Origin: Candidatus Albibeggiatoa sp. nov. BB20
Lineage (GTDB): Bacteria > Pseudomonadota > Gammaproteobacteria > Beggiatoales > Beggiatoaceae
Assembly: GCA_016744725.1 (NCBI GenBank)
Contig: JADGDW010000023.1
Coordinates: 1 to 27,564, forward strand
Reading direction: 5' to 3'
DNA length: 27,564 bases
The notes beneath the pieces were generated by a model. That model saw nothing but the letters and a program-made list of their open reading frames with translations, was not told the origin of the DNA and did no database searches. Of this stretch, positions 16,346 to 24,977 are shown piece after piece (position 1 is the first letter of the stretch; each line of letters starts with the position of its first letter). Made by a program: the position numbers and the translations under genes.

Positions 16346-16688
16346 GAACGTTTCCTTAAGATAAATATTTTAGTGATAGCCCGCCAAGAATAAGATAATT
16401 AGCTGAATTATTATTAAACTACATTGTTCATTAACTCTGATTTTTCAGCGGCAAAATACTAACATATTTTTGTAAAACAATGTAATTCAAACTTTCACAT
16501 ATTATCTTTGCTGTAACACACAATATGGAATAAGCCATAATTAGTGCAAAAGTTTTTTCAAAGCAAGTAATTAAGCTTGAGCAATTGTGCACATTGTTGC
16601 TTTTTTACCACGATTTACTACCGTTTATCTATTGTTTTAACGCTTATCACTTGATTTTTTTAGAAAAATTACTTATTATTCACAGGTT
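16346..16688. other. Divergent promoter region between the transporter and mltD, with inverted repeats
   Basis: The perfect 9-bp inverted repeat TACATTGTT (16420-16428) / AACAATGTA (16476-16484), 47 bases apart, lies near the transporter start. The core ACATTGTT recurs at 16591-16598 within a nearly palindromic element, AGCAATTGTGCACATTGT from 16580, which runs into TTGCTTTTTT and resembles a weak terminator or attenuator ahead of mltD. No open reading frame is supported. Functions are unknown. Confidence 0.35.
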
Positions 16689-18257
16689 ATGAATATTAAA
16701 AATGCACTCACTTTTATTTTTTGTTCACTATGCTTAGCGGGCTGTAACACATTAGCTCCTAAGTTTACGCCTGAAATGGTGACAAGTTTTGCGGCTCAAT
16801 CAAGTTTTAGTTTTCAACAGGCCATCGAAACTGAGAAATCAACAATCATTGAAGAAGTTAAAGAAGATTCTCAAGTTCATAAACAACTTGCTCCACAACC
16901 CGAAAAATTCTCAAAAGCGGAATCTCAGGCCGTGGCTATCAGTGGTGATGCTTGGCTATTCCCGTATAAATTAGAAGCACAAACGCCTTTAATATTCCGT
17001 GATGTATTAACCACCTATCATTTCCCTTCTGCGGCAGAAATTGAAAAGAATATTGCTAAAAAAGAAGCGGAAAAAGCGGCTAAGAAAAAAGCGATTCAAC
17101 TGGCTAAAGCAGAGAAAGCAAAAGCTGAACGCAATAAACCTGTTAAAGTTAAAGTAAATGTACGCAGCAGCACCAAACGTAAGCGTCATAAGGGCAAGAG
17201 CAAAAATTTGTGGGCTCGTATCCATGATGGTTATTCATTGACTCATGTTTCCCATCCACGTATTGAAGCAGCTATTAAACGCTATACAAAATCTCCTTAT
17301 TATTTTCCTAAAATTTCCAAACAAGCCAAGCCTTATCTATACCATATCGTTAAAGAAATTGAAAAACGCGGTTTGCCTTTAGAATTGGCATTGTTGCCAG
17401 CGATTGAAAGTGCCTATGAGCCTAGTGCTTATTCTCACATGCGTGCAGCAGGGATTTGGCAATTTACCCCAGGGACAGCAAAGCATTTTGGTTTAAAGCA
17501 AAACGTTTGGTATGACGAGCGCCGTGACATTATGACATCGACGGATGCAGCACTTGGCTATTTGAAGTATTTGCATAAATTCTTTGATGGCGATTGGTTG
17601 CTTGCAATTGGTGCATATAACTGTGGTGAAGGCAATATGCGCAAAGCGATTAGACGTAATAAACGTGCAGGCAAGCCGACTGATTTCTGGTCATTAGATT
17701 TACCAAATGAAACAAAAGCATTTGTACCGAAAATTTTAGCAGTAGCACGCGTGGTTGTTGAACCTAAAAAGTATGGTGTCAATGTGAATTACATTCCAAA
17801 CACACCTTATTTACAAACAGTGGAAATTGATCAGCAAATTGATTTGTCAGTGGCTGCTAAATTTGCAGGGCTTTCAGCTCATGAGTTCAAGCGTTTAAAT
17901 CCAGGTTATCGCCGTCGTGCCACAGGTCCTAATGGCCCTTATCAATTGGCATTGCCTATTAATAAAGTGGCTAAGTTTAAACGTAAGCTGAAAAAAGTCA
18001 CGCTGAAGGATTTAATGCCTAATCCTGAATTAGCCAAGTTAGAATTAAAAGTTGGCAAGAAACAGGGAAAACGGGTTAGCAATAAAACGGCTAAAAATGC
18101 TAACAAGCGAGTACATACGGTACGTTCTGGTGATAGTTTGTGGGAAATTGCGCGTCAATATCGCGTCACAGTGAGTAAATTAACTCGCTGGAATAAAATC
18201 TCTAAACGTCAGACTTTGCGTTTAGGCCAAAAATTGACCATTTGGCAAGACAGTTAA
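16689..18257 (+). CDS. mltD: Membrane-bound lytic murein transglycosylase D (MltD-like lipoprotein)
   Basis: A 522-residue lipoprotein: the signal peptide ends in the lipobox LAGC with Cys19. A long Lys/Ala/Glu-rich, probably helical segment (about 115-165), very basic at its end (TKRKRHKGKSKN), precedes the SLT domain (about 215-355). That domain has the catalytic Glu240 in LPAIESAYEP, followed by AAGIWQFTPGTAKHFGL and GAYNCGEGN. A degenerate LysM-like unit may lie at about 385-440, and a clear C-terminal LysM begins HTVRSGDSLWEIARQY (475-519). It cleaves peptidoglycan glycan strands with anhydromuramyl formation, anchored in the outer membrane. Escherichia coli MltD has two clear LysM units; here only one is clear. 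No strong Shine-Dalgarno precedes the ATG (CACAGGTT). A bidirectional terminator follows. Confidence 0.92.
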   Translation: MNIKNALTFIFCSLCLAGCNTLAPKFTPEMVTSFAAQSSFSFQQAIETEKSTIIEEVKEDSQVHKQLAPQPEKFSKAESQAVAISGDAWLFPYKLEAQTPLIFRDVLTTYHFPSAAEIEKNIAKKEAEKAAKKKAIQLAKAEKAKAERNKPVKVKVNVRSSTKRKRHKGKSKNLWARIHDGYSLTHVSHPRIEAAIKRYTKSPYYFPKISKQAKPYLYHIVKEIEKRGLPLELALLPAIESAYEPSAYSHMRAAGIWQFTPGTAKHFGLKQNVWYDERRDIMTSTDAALGYLKYLHKFFDGDWLLAIGAYNCGEGNMRKAIRRNKRAGKPTDFWSLDLPNETKAFVPKILAVARVVVEPKKYGVNVNYIPNTPYLQTVEIDQQIDLSVAAKFAGLSAHEFKRLNPGYRRRATGPNGPYQLALPINKVAKFKRKLKKVTLKDLMPNPELAKLELKVGKKQGKRVSNKTAKNANKRVHTVRSGDSLWEIARQYRVTVSKLTRWNKISKRQTLRLGQKLTIWQDS

Positions 18258-18272
18258 TTTCTAACAACAGAT

Positions 18273-18308
18273 AAAAGCCTTGGTGACGAGTGCATTTCCA
18301 AGGCTTTT
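18273..18308. terminator. Bidirectional Rho-independent terminator between mltD and trxB
   Basis: AAAAGCCTTGG (18273-18283) and CCAAGGCTTTT (18298-18308) form a perfect 11-bp stem with a 14-base loop. A-tract and T-tract flank it, so it can act in both directions for the convergent genes. Confidence 0.9.
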
Positions 18309-18325
18309 AACTTATCTAAATAAAT

Positions 18326-19282
18326 TTACCCCAAATTATCCAAATACTTCTCAGCATCCAACGCCGCCATACATCCTGTACCCGCTGAAGTCACCGCTTG
18401 ACGATAAATGTGATCGCATACATCACCTGCCGCAAATACACCTTCCACGCTAGTTGCCGTTGCATTACCTTCAGAACCTGATTTTACTTTGATATAGCCG
18501 TTATTCATTTCTAACTGGCCTTCAAAAATGCCTGTGTTTGGTTTATGCCCAATCGCCACGAACACACCCATTAAATCAATATCTTGTGTGCTGTTATCTT
18601 GGACGTTTTTCACTCGGATTCCTGTGACACCTGTGTTATCGCCTAACACTTCATCCAATACGTTATTCCACAAGATGGTAACTTTGCCTTCTTTCTGCTT
18701 CTCAAATAATTGATCTTGCAAAATCTTTTCAGAGCGTAACGCATCACGACGATGCACCAAAGTGACATGCGAGGCAATATTAGATAAATATAAAGCTTCT
18801 TCCACAGCGGTATTACCACCACCGATCACCGCTACTTTTTGATTACGATAGAAGAAACCATCACAAGTGGCACAAGCGGACACGCCTTTGCCTTTAAATG
18901 TTTCCTCAGATTCGATACCTAAATACATGGCAGATGCACCTGTGGCAAGAATCAACGCATCACAAGTATATTGTTTTTTACCATCACCATATAAAATGTA
19001 GGGCTTGGTTTGTAAATCGACTTTAGTAATCTGATCAAAAATCATTTCGGTTTTGAAACGTTCAGCGTGTTTACGCATATTTTCCATCAAATCAGGCCCT
19101 TGAATACCTTCATTTGCGCCTGGCCAATTATCAACATCTGTGGTTGTCGTTAACTGACCACCTTGTTGCATTCCCGTAATGATGACAGGATTTAAATTTG
19201 CACGCGCCGCGTAAACCGCAGCCGAATAACCAGCAGGCCCTGAACCTAGAATTAATAACCGACAATGTTTTGCATCACTCAT
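18326..19282 (-). CDS. trxB: Thioredoxin reductase (NADPH)
   Basis: A 318-residue low-molecular-weight thioredoxin reductase. In order: the FAD-binding GSGPAGYSAAVYAARA (13-28), the redox-active pair Cys137/Cys140 in ACATCDGFF, the NADPH-binding GGGNTAVEEALYLS, and near the C-terminus the second FAD motif GVFAAGDVCD. It transfers electrons from NADPH through FAD to thioredoxin in the cytoplasm. The length is typical (310-325). It is convergent with mltD and divergent from ald, with 97 bases between their starts. Nothing unusual is seen. Confidence 0.97.
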   Translation of the reverse strand: MSDAKHCRLLILGSGPAGYSAAVYAARANLNPVIITGMQQGGQLTTTTDVDNWPGANEGIQGPDLMENMRKHAERFKTEMIFDQITKVDLQTKPYILYGDGKKQYTCDALILATGASAMYLGIESEETFKGKGVSACATCDGFFYRNQKVAVIGGGNTAVEEALYLSNIASHVTLVHRRDALRSEKILQDQLFEKQKEGKVTILWNNVLDEVLGDNTGVTGIRVKNVQDNSTQDIDLMGVFVAIGHKPNTGIFEGQLEMNNGYIKVKSGSEGNATATSVEGVFAAGDVCDHIYRQAVTSAGTGCMAALDAEKYLDNLG

Positions 19283-19379
19283 TATTACAACCCCGAATGG
19301 AATTATTGAAAATTAAATCAAAACCAAAAGATATGTAGTATAGTACGTTTATGGTCTGTATTCGATAAAGGAGATCGTC

Positions 19380-20435
19380 ATGCATATTGGTATTCCTCGC
19401 GAAATAAAAACCCTTGAGGGTCGTGTCGCACTGATTCCTGCTGCTTGTGCTGATTTAGTCGCAAATGGACATGATGTCTTTATTGAAACAGATGCTGGTA
19501 TTCTTAGTGGGTATCACAATCAGGATTATCAAGCAGTTGGGGTACAAGTTTTACCTTCAGCCCGTGCCGTTTATGAAGCTGCTCAATTGATTTTAAAAGT
19601 AAAAGAGCCACTAGGGTCTGAATGGGAATTTTTCCGCTCAGATCATTTGTTGTTTTGCTTTTTGCATTTGGCGGCTGAACCTGAATTGATGCAAGCTCTG
19701 TTAGATATTGGATTAACGGCAATTGGATTTGAAACCATTGAGCAAAATGCTGAGCTGCCTTTATTAAAACCAATGAGTATGATTGCAGGGCGTTTAGCCA
19801 CTCAAGTTGGAGCCACTTTATTAATGCAGCCTCAAGGTGGTCAAGGGGTTTTAATGGGAGGCTTGGGGGCAGGTGTTCGGGGCAATGTGGTTGTGATTGG
19901 TGCAGGTATGGCAGGCAGTCAAGCGGCGTTGATGGCTTCGGCAATGGGCGCAAATGTGACCGTATTTGATACCCAATGGGAACGCCTACAATTGATGCAA
20001 AGTCAGGCTAATAATATTACCGCATTGTATGCCTATCAAGAATCGATTAAAGAAGTATTGCCACAAACGGATTTACTTATCGGGGCTGTGCTAGTAGTTG
20101 GACAGCGTGCGCCACATGTGGTAGATAAGGCCATGATTGAAACTATGCAAGCGGGTAGTGCGGTAATTGACATTTCAGTGGATCAAGGTGGCTGCATTGA
20201 AACGACCAAACCCACGACCTATGCGATCCCCACTTATACTTATCATGATGTGACCCATTTTGCAGTAACCAATATGCCAGGTGCAGTGCCACGTACTGCA
20301 TCGCAAGCTTTATCAGCAGTTTTATTGCCTTATGTGAATCAATTGGCAAAAGAAAGTTGGCGCGATAATTCTGTATTAGTTCAAGGGATTAACGTGGAAA
20401 ATGGAAAAATTATCCATCCTGCATTGAATGTCTAA
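19380..20435 (+). CDS. ald: Alanine dehydrogenase (NAD-dependent)
   Basis: A 351-residue alanine dehydrogenase. The N-terminal IGIPREIKTLEGRVAL contains Arg15. Substrate and catalytic residues Lys75 (KVKEP) and His96 (FLHLAAEP) are in the usual numbering. The NAD-binding loop is VVIGAGMAGSQAA (171-183), and the late aspartate is Asp268 in ISVDQGG. It interconverts L-alanine with pyruvate plus ammonium, linking nitrogen assimilation and carbon metabolism. It is slightly shorter than most relatives (about 370), mainly at the C-terminus. The ribosome-binding site AAAGGAGATCGTC is excellent. A stem-loop follows at 20443-20477. Confidence 0.95.
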   Translation: MHIGIPREIKTLEGRVALIPAACADLVANGHDVFIETDAGILSGYHNQDYQAVGVQVLPSARAVYEAAQLILKVKEPLGSEWEFFRSDHLLFCFLHLAAEPELMQALLDIGLTAIGFETIEQNAELPLLKPMSMIAGRLATQVGATLLMQPQGGQGVLMGGLGAGVRGNVVVIGAGMAGSQAALMASAMGANVTVFDTQWERLQLMQSQANNITALYAYQESIKEVLPQTDLLIGAVLVVGQRAPHVVDKAMIETMQAGSAVIDISVDQGGCIETTKPTTYAIPTYTYHDVTHFAVTNMPGAVPRTASQALSAVLLPYVNQLAKESWRDNSVLVQGINVENGKIIHPALNV

Positions 20436-20442
20436 ATTTATT

Positions 20443-20477
20443 GGAGTGTGAGCCCGAGTTTATCTGACTTGCACTCC
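20443..20477 (+). terminator. Possible terminator after ald
   Basis: GGAGTGTGAG (20443-20452) pairs with CTTGCACTCC (20468-20477), ten pairs including two wobbles, with a 15-base loop. It is followed by TTAAAAATTTC rather than a clean T-run, so termination may be weak. Confidence 0.45.
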
Positions 20478-20562
20478 TTAAAAATTTCACATCAAAAATA
20501 CTTAAGCTGTTCCAAACACGCTACAATATTGTCATTCATCACTTCCTATTGATACTTGATTC

Positions 20563-22014
20563 ATGCTTTCCTTCACATTTGCCAAACGTCATGGCGTTAT
20601 CGTCACTGCACAAAATGAATATCGTGCTACAGTGTGCTATCACTCTGAATTACAACCGCATATCATCACTGAAGTGCGTCGCTTCCTAGATATTCCACTC
20701 CAACTTGAGTCCATTTCTCAGGCTGAATTTGACCGTTTATTGACCATGCACTATGAGCAACAAGCCAGTGATGCAATGCAAGCTATGGAAGGGATTGGCG
20801 ATGAACTGGATTTATTTGAAGTAGCGCAACAATTGTCTTCTGAGCCAGAAGATTTACTCGAAAGTGATGACGACGCGCCGATTATTCGTTTAATTAATGC
20901 TTTACTTTCTGAAGCCATCAAAGAAAATGCCTCTGATATTCATATCGAACCGTTTGAAGTGCGTCTTGTAGTCAGATTTCGGATTGATGGTGTATTACGC
21001 GAAGTATTGCAACCACGCCGTGTGCTTGCCCCGTTATTAATTTCTCGGATCAAAGTCATGGCCAAATTAGATATTGCTGAGAAACGTTTACCCCAAGATG
21101 GGCGTATTTCTTTACGCATTGCGGGGCGAGCAGTTGATGTACGGGTGTCAACGATTCCTTGCGGGCATGGTGAGCGGGTCGTTTTGCGTTTATTGGATAA
21201 GCAGGTGGGGCGATTAGATTTAAAGCATCTTGGTATGTTGCCTGAGTCTTTAGAAAAAGTGGAGCATCATTTACAAAAACCGCATGGGATTATTTTGGTC
21301 ACAGGACCGACAGGTTCGGGCAAAACCACCAGTTTGTATGCGATGCTGAATGCGTTGAATAATCAAAAACGCAACATTATGACGGTGGAGGATCCAATTG
21401 AATATTATTTAGATGGAATTGGTCAAACGCAGGTCAATACTAAAGTTGATATGAGTTTTGCTAAAGGCCTCCGTGCGATTTTACGCCAAGACCCTGATGT
21501 GGTAATGATTGGTGAGATTCGGGATTTAGAGACGGCACAAATTGCAGTACAAGCCAGTTTGACAGGGCATTTAGTGCTTTCCACTTTACATACCAATACC
21601 GCGATTGGGGCAATTGCGCGTTTACGGGATATGGGAATTGAACCATTTTTATTGGCTTCGAGTTTGATTGCGGTGATTGCTCAGCGATTGGTGCGAATTT
21701 TATGTCCAGAATGTAAGCAAGCTTATCCTGCTTCTGAAATGGAGCAACGTGCACTTAAGGTGGATGCGGAAACTATTCTATATGCGCCGCAAGGCTGTGA
21801 AAAATGTAATCATATTGGCTATAAAGGTCGAAAAGGGATTTATGAATTTATCAGTGTTGACCATAAATTGCGGGCGATGATTCATGACGGTGTGGGGCAG
21901 CAAGATTTAGAAGCCTATGCACATCAATTTACTTTGTCGATTCAGCAAGATGGAATGCAGCAAGCCTTACAAGGTCATACTAGTTTTGAAGAAGTTTTGC
22001 GTGTGAGTTTATAA
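20563..22014 (+). CDS. gspE: Type II secretion system ATPase GspE (GspE/PilB family)
   Basis: A 483-residue secretion ATPase. The N-terminal 110 residues include a GspE-type N1E-like region and an acidic linker (EPEDLLESDDD). The ATPase core shows SDIHIEP and RFRIDGVL (125-145), Walker A GPTGSGKTTSLY (near 248), the Asp box VEDPIEY, Walker B DPDVVMIGEIRD (near 309) and the His box LSTLHTNTA. A zinc-binding tetracysteine unit, CPEC (near 380) and CEKC (near 412), is typical of GspE. It powers assembly of the type II pseudopilus at the inner membrane. PilB of type IV pili is related, but the short N-terminal part and Cys module favour GspE. No gspF or other gsp genes adjoin it. Confidence 0.9.
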   Translation: MLSFTFAKRHGVIVTAQNEYRATVCYHSELQPHIITEVRRFLDIPLQLESISQAEFDRLLTMHYEQQASDAMQAMEGIGDELDLFEVAQQLSSEPEDLLESDDDAPIIRLINALLSEAIKENASDIHIEPFEVRLVVRFRIDGVLREVLQPRRVLAPLLISRIKVMAKLDIAEKRLPQDGRISLRIAGRAVDVRVSTIPCGHGERVVLRLLDKQVGRLDLKHLGMLPESLEKVEHHLQKPHGIILVTGPTGSGKTTSLYAMLNALNNQKRNIMTVEDPIEYYLDGIGQTQVNTKVDMSFAKGLRAILRQDPDVVMIGEIRDLETAQIAVQASLTGHLVLSTLHTNTAIGAIARLRDMGIEPFLLASSLIAVIAQRLVRILCPECKQAYPASEMEQRALKVDAETILYAPQGCEKCNHIGYKGRKGIYEFISVDHKLRAMIHDGVGQQDLEAYAHQFTLSIQQDGMQQALQGHTSFEEVLRVSL

Positions 22015-22145
22015 ATTTTCATCGATCTGGAATATAATTTTGTAAATTTCACCACTTTAGATAAACCGATTTAAATCGCATTGATTTAGCATTTTATTCC
22101 GAGCAAAATATTTGAATTGAGTGTTCAGTTTTTGGAAAATTCAGA

Positions 22146-23117
22146 CTAGGCTCGTTCAGCAATAAAAATAGCCCGTTTTGGTGCAGGATAACCTTCAATA
22201 CTCAATGTGGAATTATTGGGATTTAGACAATCGGATAATGAATTGAGCGTCATCCATTCCGTTGAACGCTGTTCTTGAATACTGGTTGTATTGACATTGG
22301 CAAGACGCACATTATCAAACCCACAACGTTGCAACCAAGATTCTAAAGTCAAACAAGAGGGAATAAACCACACATTACGCATATTGGCATAACGGCCTTT
22401 AGGCACAAGCGAAAATCCCAGATCACCATCAACTACCAAAGTTTCTAAAATTAACTCACCACCGGGGCGCAAACAACCACGCAACTCAAGTAAATGGTCT
22501 ATTGGAGAACGACGATGATACAAAACCCCCATAGAAAACACAGAGTCAAACTTTTGTAATTGTGTTGGTACATGCTCAATACCAATCGGTAATACCGCAA
22601 TAGGATGCTGACCTGTAAAATGCTGCATGGTTTGAAACTGCACGATACTTAATAAAGTTGGATCAATCCCAACCACCAATTTTGCACCTGCTCCCAACAT
22701 CCGCCAGCAATGATAACCACTACCACAACCCACATCCAACACCACACGATTAGTCAAATCTGCGATATGGGACTTGACCCGCTGCCATTTCCAATCTGAA
22801 CGCCATTCTGTGTCAATAAAAATATCATGAATTTGATAAGGGCCTTTACGCCATGGATGCAATTTTTTAAGTAAATCCATCAATTGCGCACGGGTTTCAG
22901 TATCACAATCCTGAGCTTCCCCAACACGTATCACATCTGCGTTAAAATCCATTGAACTGGCTGCAATATTTGGCAAAGCCGCTAAAATATCTAACCATTC
23001 AGGTAAATGACCATGACGTGTAGGATTTAAAATTGTTTCAATTTGAGGCTGTAACGAGTCTAACCATTGACTAAAGCCCGCTTGCTGCATCAATTGGTAA
23101 AAAGGCTGGTAATTCAT
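22146..23117 (-). CDS. cmoB: tRNA U34 carboxymethyltransferase CmoB
   Basis: A 323-residue CmoB. The family motif WRKGPYQIHDIFIDTEWRSD lies at 89-108, followed by the Rossmann SAM-type loop LDVGCGSGYHCWRML (127-141) and GIDPTLLSIVQF. CmoB uses carboxy-S-adenosylmethionine, made by CmoA, to convert 5-hydroxyuridine at tRNA position 34 to 5-carboxymethoxyuridine, broadening wobble decoding. cmoA is usually the adjacent gene in gammaproteobacteria, but here the upstream neighbour, six bases away on the same strand, is an unknown protein. Only a weak Shine-Dalgarno precedes the start, in keeping with coupling to that gene. Confidence 0.95.
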   Translation of the reverse strand: MNYQPFYQLMQQAGFSQWLDSLQPQIETILNPTRHGHLPEWLDILAALPNIAASSMDFNADVIRVGEAQDCDTETRAQLMDLLKKLHPWRKGPYQIHDIFIDTEWRSDWKWQRVKSHIADLTNRVVLDVGCGSGYHCWRMLGAGAKLVVGIDPTLLSIVQFQTMQHFTGQHPIAVLPIGIEHVPTQLQKFDSVFSMGVLYHRRSPIDHLLELRGCLRPGGELILETLVVDGDLGFSLVPKGRYANMRNVWFIPSCLTLESWLQRCGFDNVRLANVNTTSIQEQRSTEWMTLNSLSDCLNPNNSTLSIEGYPAPKRAIFIAERA

Positions 23118-23123
23118 AGATTG

Positions 23124-23699
23124 TTATTCAGGTTTCTGATCGAAGATTTCAGGTAAATAGGGATGCTCGTTTAGGTCTAGCGAAGCCAGATTTAAGCTAA
23201 TTGCTAATGCTTGACAACGAATATCTGTTTGGACAATAAAACGTGTTTCATCTGGAAACAGGGTTTGTTTTCGTTCGTACATCATATCAAAAATAGGGAT
23301 CACTTTTCTTTTATGTTCAATGGTTTGCTCCATTGACAACCCATAAAGATTAAAAGGGCTGACGGTTGCGCTAAATAATTTTTTGACCGCTTCATCATAA
23401 GGCAAAAAGCTAATATTCCAAAAGAATGCCACATGCTCTAAAGCTTCTTGTCCTGCGCTATCTTTGTCTATTTCTGATAGCTTTGACGCAAAAATCATCT
23501 CAGTCAAGGGTTTTGCATATTCCAGCAATAAATCTGATAATTTATTTTTATAGCCTAATGTCTGGCTTGGAACTGCATTTAAACCCGTACTCTCCTTCAT
23601 TTCTAAAGCCATTGTTGCTAAAGGTTGTTTTTGTCCATGGGCAATAGGATTGTTTGGTTTCGTTTTTTTAGCCGCTTTAAGCTTTTTAGGTTTTTTCAC
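23124..23699 (-). CDS. Hypothetical protein upstream of cmoB
   Basis: A 191-residue soluble protein that I do not recognise. The first 25 residues are very basic (KKPKKLKAAKKTKPNN), then a mostly helical, acidic/hydrophobic domain follows. It has no signal peptide, membrane segment or catalytic motif I can name. The start is a GTG at 23699 with a weak upstream AAGG; Met30 is an alternative that would remove the basic tail. The stop is six bases before cmoB, so the two are probably cotranscribed. The basic tail could bind nucleic acid, which would fit a tRNA-modification operon, but that is speculation. Confidence 0.65.
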   Translation of the reverse strand: MKKPKKLKAAKKTKPNNPIAHGQKQPLATMALEMKESTGLNAVPSQTLGYKNKLSDLLLEYAKPLTEMIFASKLSEIDKDSAGQEALEHVAFFWNISFLPYDEAVKKLFSATVSPFNLYGLSMEQTIEHKRKVIPIFDMMYERKQTLFPDETRFIVQTDIRCQALAISLNLASLDLNEHPYLPEIFDQKPE

Positions 23700-23815
23700 A
23701 AATACATGGCCTTAACTTAAAAGTCTTACATTTAAATTTGGATTAATATTAAAATCAAGCAAATAGGATAAATACAAGTTTTACCATGAAATTGAGTGTC
23801 GTTGCAAATAGTTAA

Positions 23816-23845
23816 TTGATATTTTTATCGAAAACAATCTTTTAT
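23816..23845 (+). promoter_or_regulatory. Candidate sigma70 promoter of rplU-rpmA
   Basis: TTGATA (23816-23821) and TTTTAT (23840-23845) are separated by 18 bases in an AT-rich region, about 75 bases before the rplU start. The match is partial and the region is AT-rich, so this is tentative. Confidence 0.3.
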
Positions 23846-23923
23846 AAACACTTGTCTTTCTCGTGAAAATTGAATAGAATTGCTCGTTTCATTTTAAATA
23901 AGCCAGTGTGGAGAAGCTCTAAC

Positions 23924-24235
23924 ATGTATGCTGTTATTAAAACAGGAGGCAAGCAATATAAAGTTGCGGAAGGTGATGTACTCCAAATTGAAAAGCTTGA
24001 TGTAAACGAAGGCGATACTATTGATTTCACTGAAGTATTAATGGTGAATGATGGTGAAAATACGAAAATTGGTGCGCCAATTCTTGAAAATACGAAAGTA
24101 ACGGCAACTGTTGAAGCCCAGATGCGTGGCAAGAAAATTAAGATTATTAAATTCAGAAGACGTAAGCACCATCGTAAACAAATGGGTCATCGTCAATATT
24201 TAACTGAAGTTAAAATTACTGGTATTCAAGCTTAA
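23924..24235 (+). CDS. rplU: 50S ribosomal protein L21
   Basis: A 103-residue L21, started at the ATG at 23924 (MYAVIKTGGKQYKVAEGD), with GGAG ten bases upstream. A longer frame from 23870 adds residues absent from the family. It includes the basic RNA-binding segment IKIIKFRRRKHHRKQMGHRQ, typical of L21, and ends with the usual LTEVKITGIQ. It binds 23S rRNA in the large subunit. rpmA follows 12 bases later, the normal order. Confidence 0.97.
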   Translation: MYAVIKTGGKQYKVAEGDVLQIEKLDVNEGDTIDFTEVLMVNDGENTKIGAPILENTKVTATVEAQMRGKKIKIIKFRRRKHHRKQMGHRQYLTEVKITGIQA

Positions 24236-24247
24236 AGGATTTATATC

Positions 24248-24517
24248 ATGGCTCATAAGAAAGCTGGTGGTAGTAGTCGTAACGGTCGTGATTCTGAGTC
24301 TAAACGACTAGGTGTCAAACGCTTTGGTGGACAGGCTGTTCTTTCTGGAAACATTCTTATCCGTCAACGTGGTACTCGTTTTCACCCAGGAAGAAATGTA
24401 GGCATTGGTAAAGATGACACTCTATTTGCAAAAGCAGATGGTGTTGTTTTATTTGAAGTCAAAGGTCCTAAAAGTCGTAAATTTGTTAGTGTGGTGCCAG
24501 AAGAAGCTACCGCTTAA
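24248..24517 (+). CDS. rpmA: 50S ribosomal protein L27
   Basis: An 89-residue L27. It begins MAHKKAGGSSRNGRDSESKR, whose N-terminal tail reaches the peptidyl-transferase centre, and continues LGVKRFGGQAVLSGNILIRQ and RFHPGRNVGIGKDDTLFA. There is no N-terminal cleavage extension of the Firmicutes kind. AAGGATTTATATC precedes the ATG. It is followed by a terminator and not by obgE, which commonly comes next in gammaproteobacteria. Confidence 0.97.
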   Translation: MAHKKAGGSSRNGRDSESKRLGVKRFGGQAVLSGNILIRQRGTRFHPGRNVGIGKDDTLFAKADGVVLFEVKGPKSRKFVSVVPEEATA

Positions 24518-24977
24518 TGACTTGCATAGAGCGCAAGGAAGTAAAATAATAAGTTAAAGTCATATTTTATTTCCTTTTTGCGTTTTAGACTGATTCAAAC
24601 TATTTTAGATTTCACAGTATATCCCTCTGTATTCCAACCTAATATTCTACATATCTTTTCTCTATTCATATCCTGACTAATGTTAGTTTGATCTAATTTT
24701 CAAACTTTCATACTCAACAGTCTATCTCAGCCAAAATTCAAGCCTATAAAACATGATGATTTCATACTCAATTCAGATTAATTTGTCCAATACTATTTGA
24801 TACATATTCTCTTTTTAACATTAATAAATATGATGACTGTTAAGAAACCATAATTAATACCGCGCCATTTTTATCATACTAAGATTAAATTATAGTATCA
24901 TTCGCCAATCCTTAATCAAAAATTCACAATGTAGGAAGTCTGCTGGGTTTTATCCCAAGCAAAGGATATAAAAAAAT
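24518..24977. other. Intergenic region after rpmA, no gene seen
   Basis: This 460-base, strongly AT-rich stretch holds the rpmA terminator at its start. Further on is a short inverted repeat (ATACTA at 24876-24881, TAGTAT at 24893-24898, 11-base spacer) about 80 bases before the decarboxylase start, which could be a regulator site. No coding-like frame is visible on either strand. Confidence 0.4.
24532..24586 (+). terminator. Terminator after rpmA
   Basis: CGCAAGGAAGTAAAATA (24532-24548) pairs with a downstream arm ending TTTTTGCG (24575-24582). The stem is about 17 bp with a three-T bulge and one wobble, and is followed by TTTT. It closes the rplU-rpmA unit. Confidence 0.7.

Noticed and set aside
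19504..19953. 149-codon minus-strand open frame opposite ald
   Set aside because: Shadow of ald, rich in Pro, Leu and Gln as expected for antisense, with no start context.
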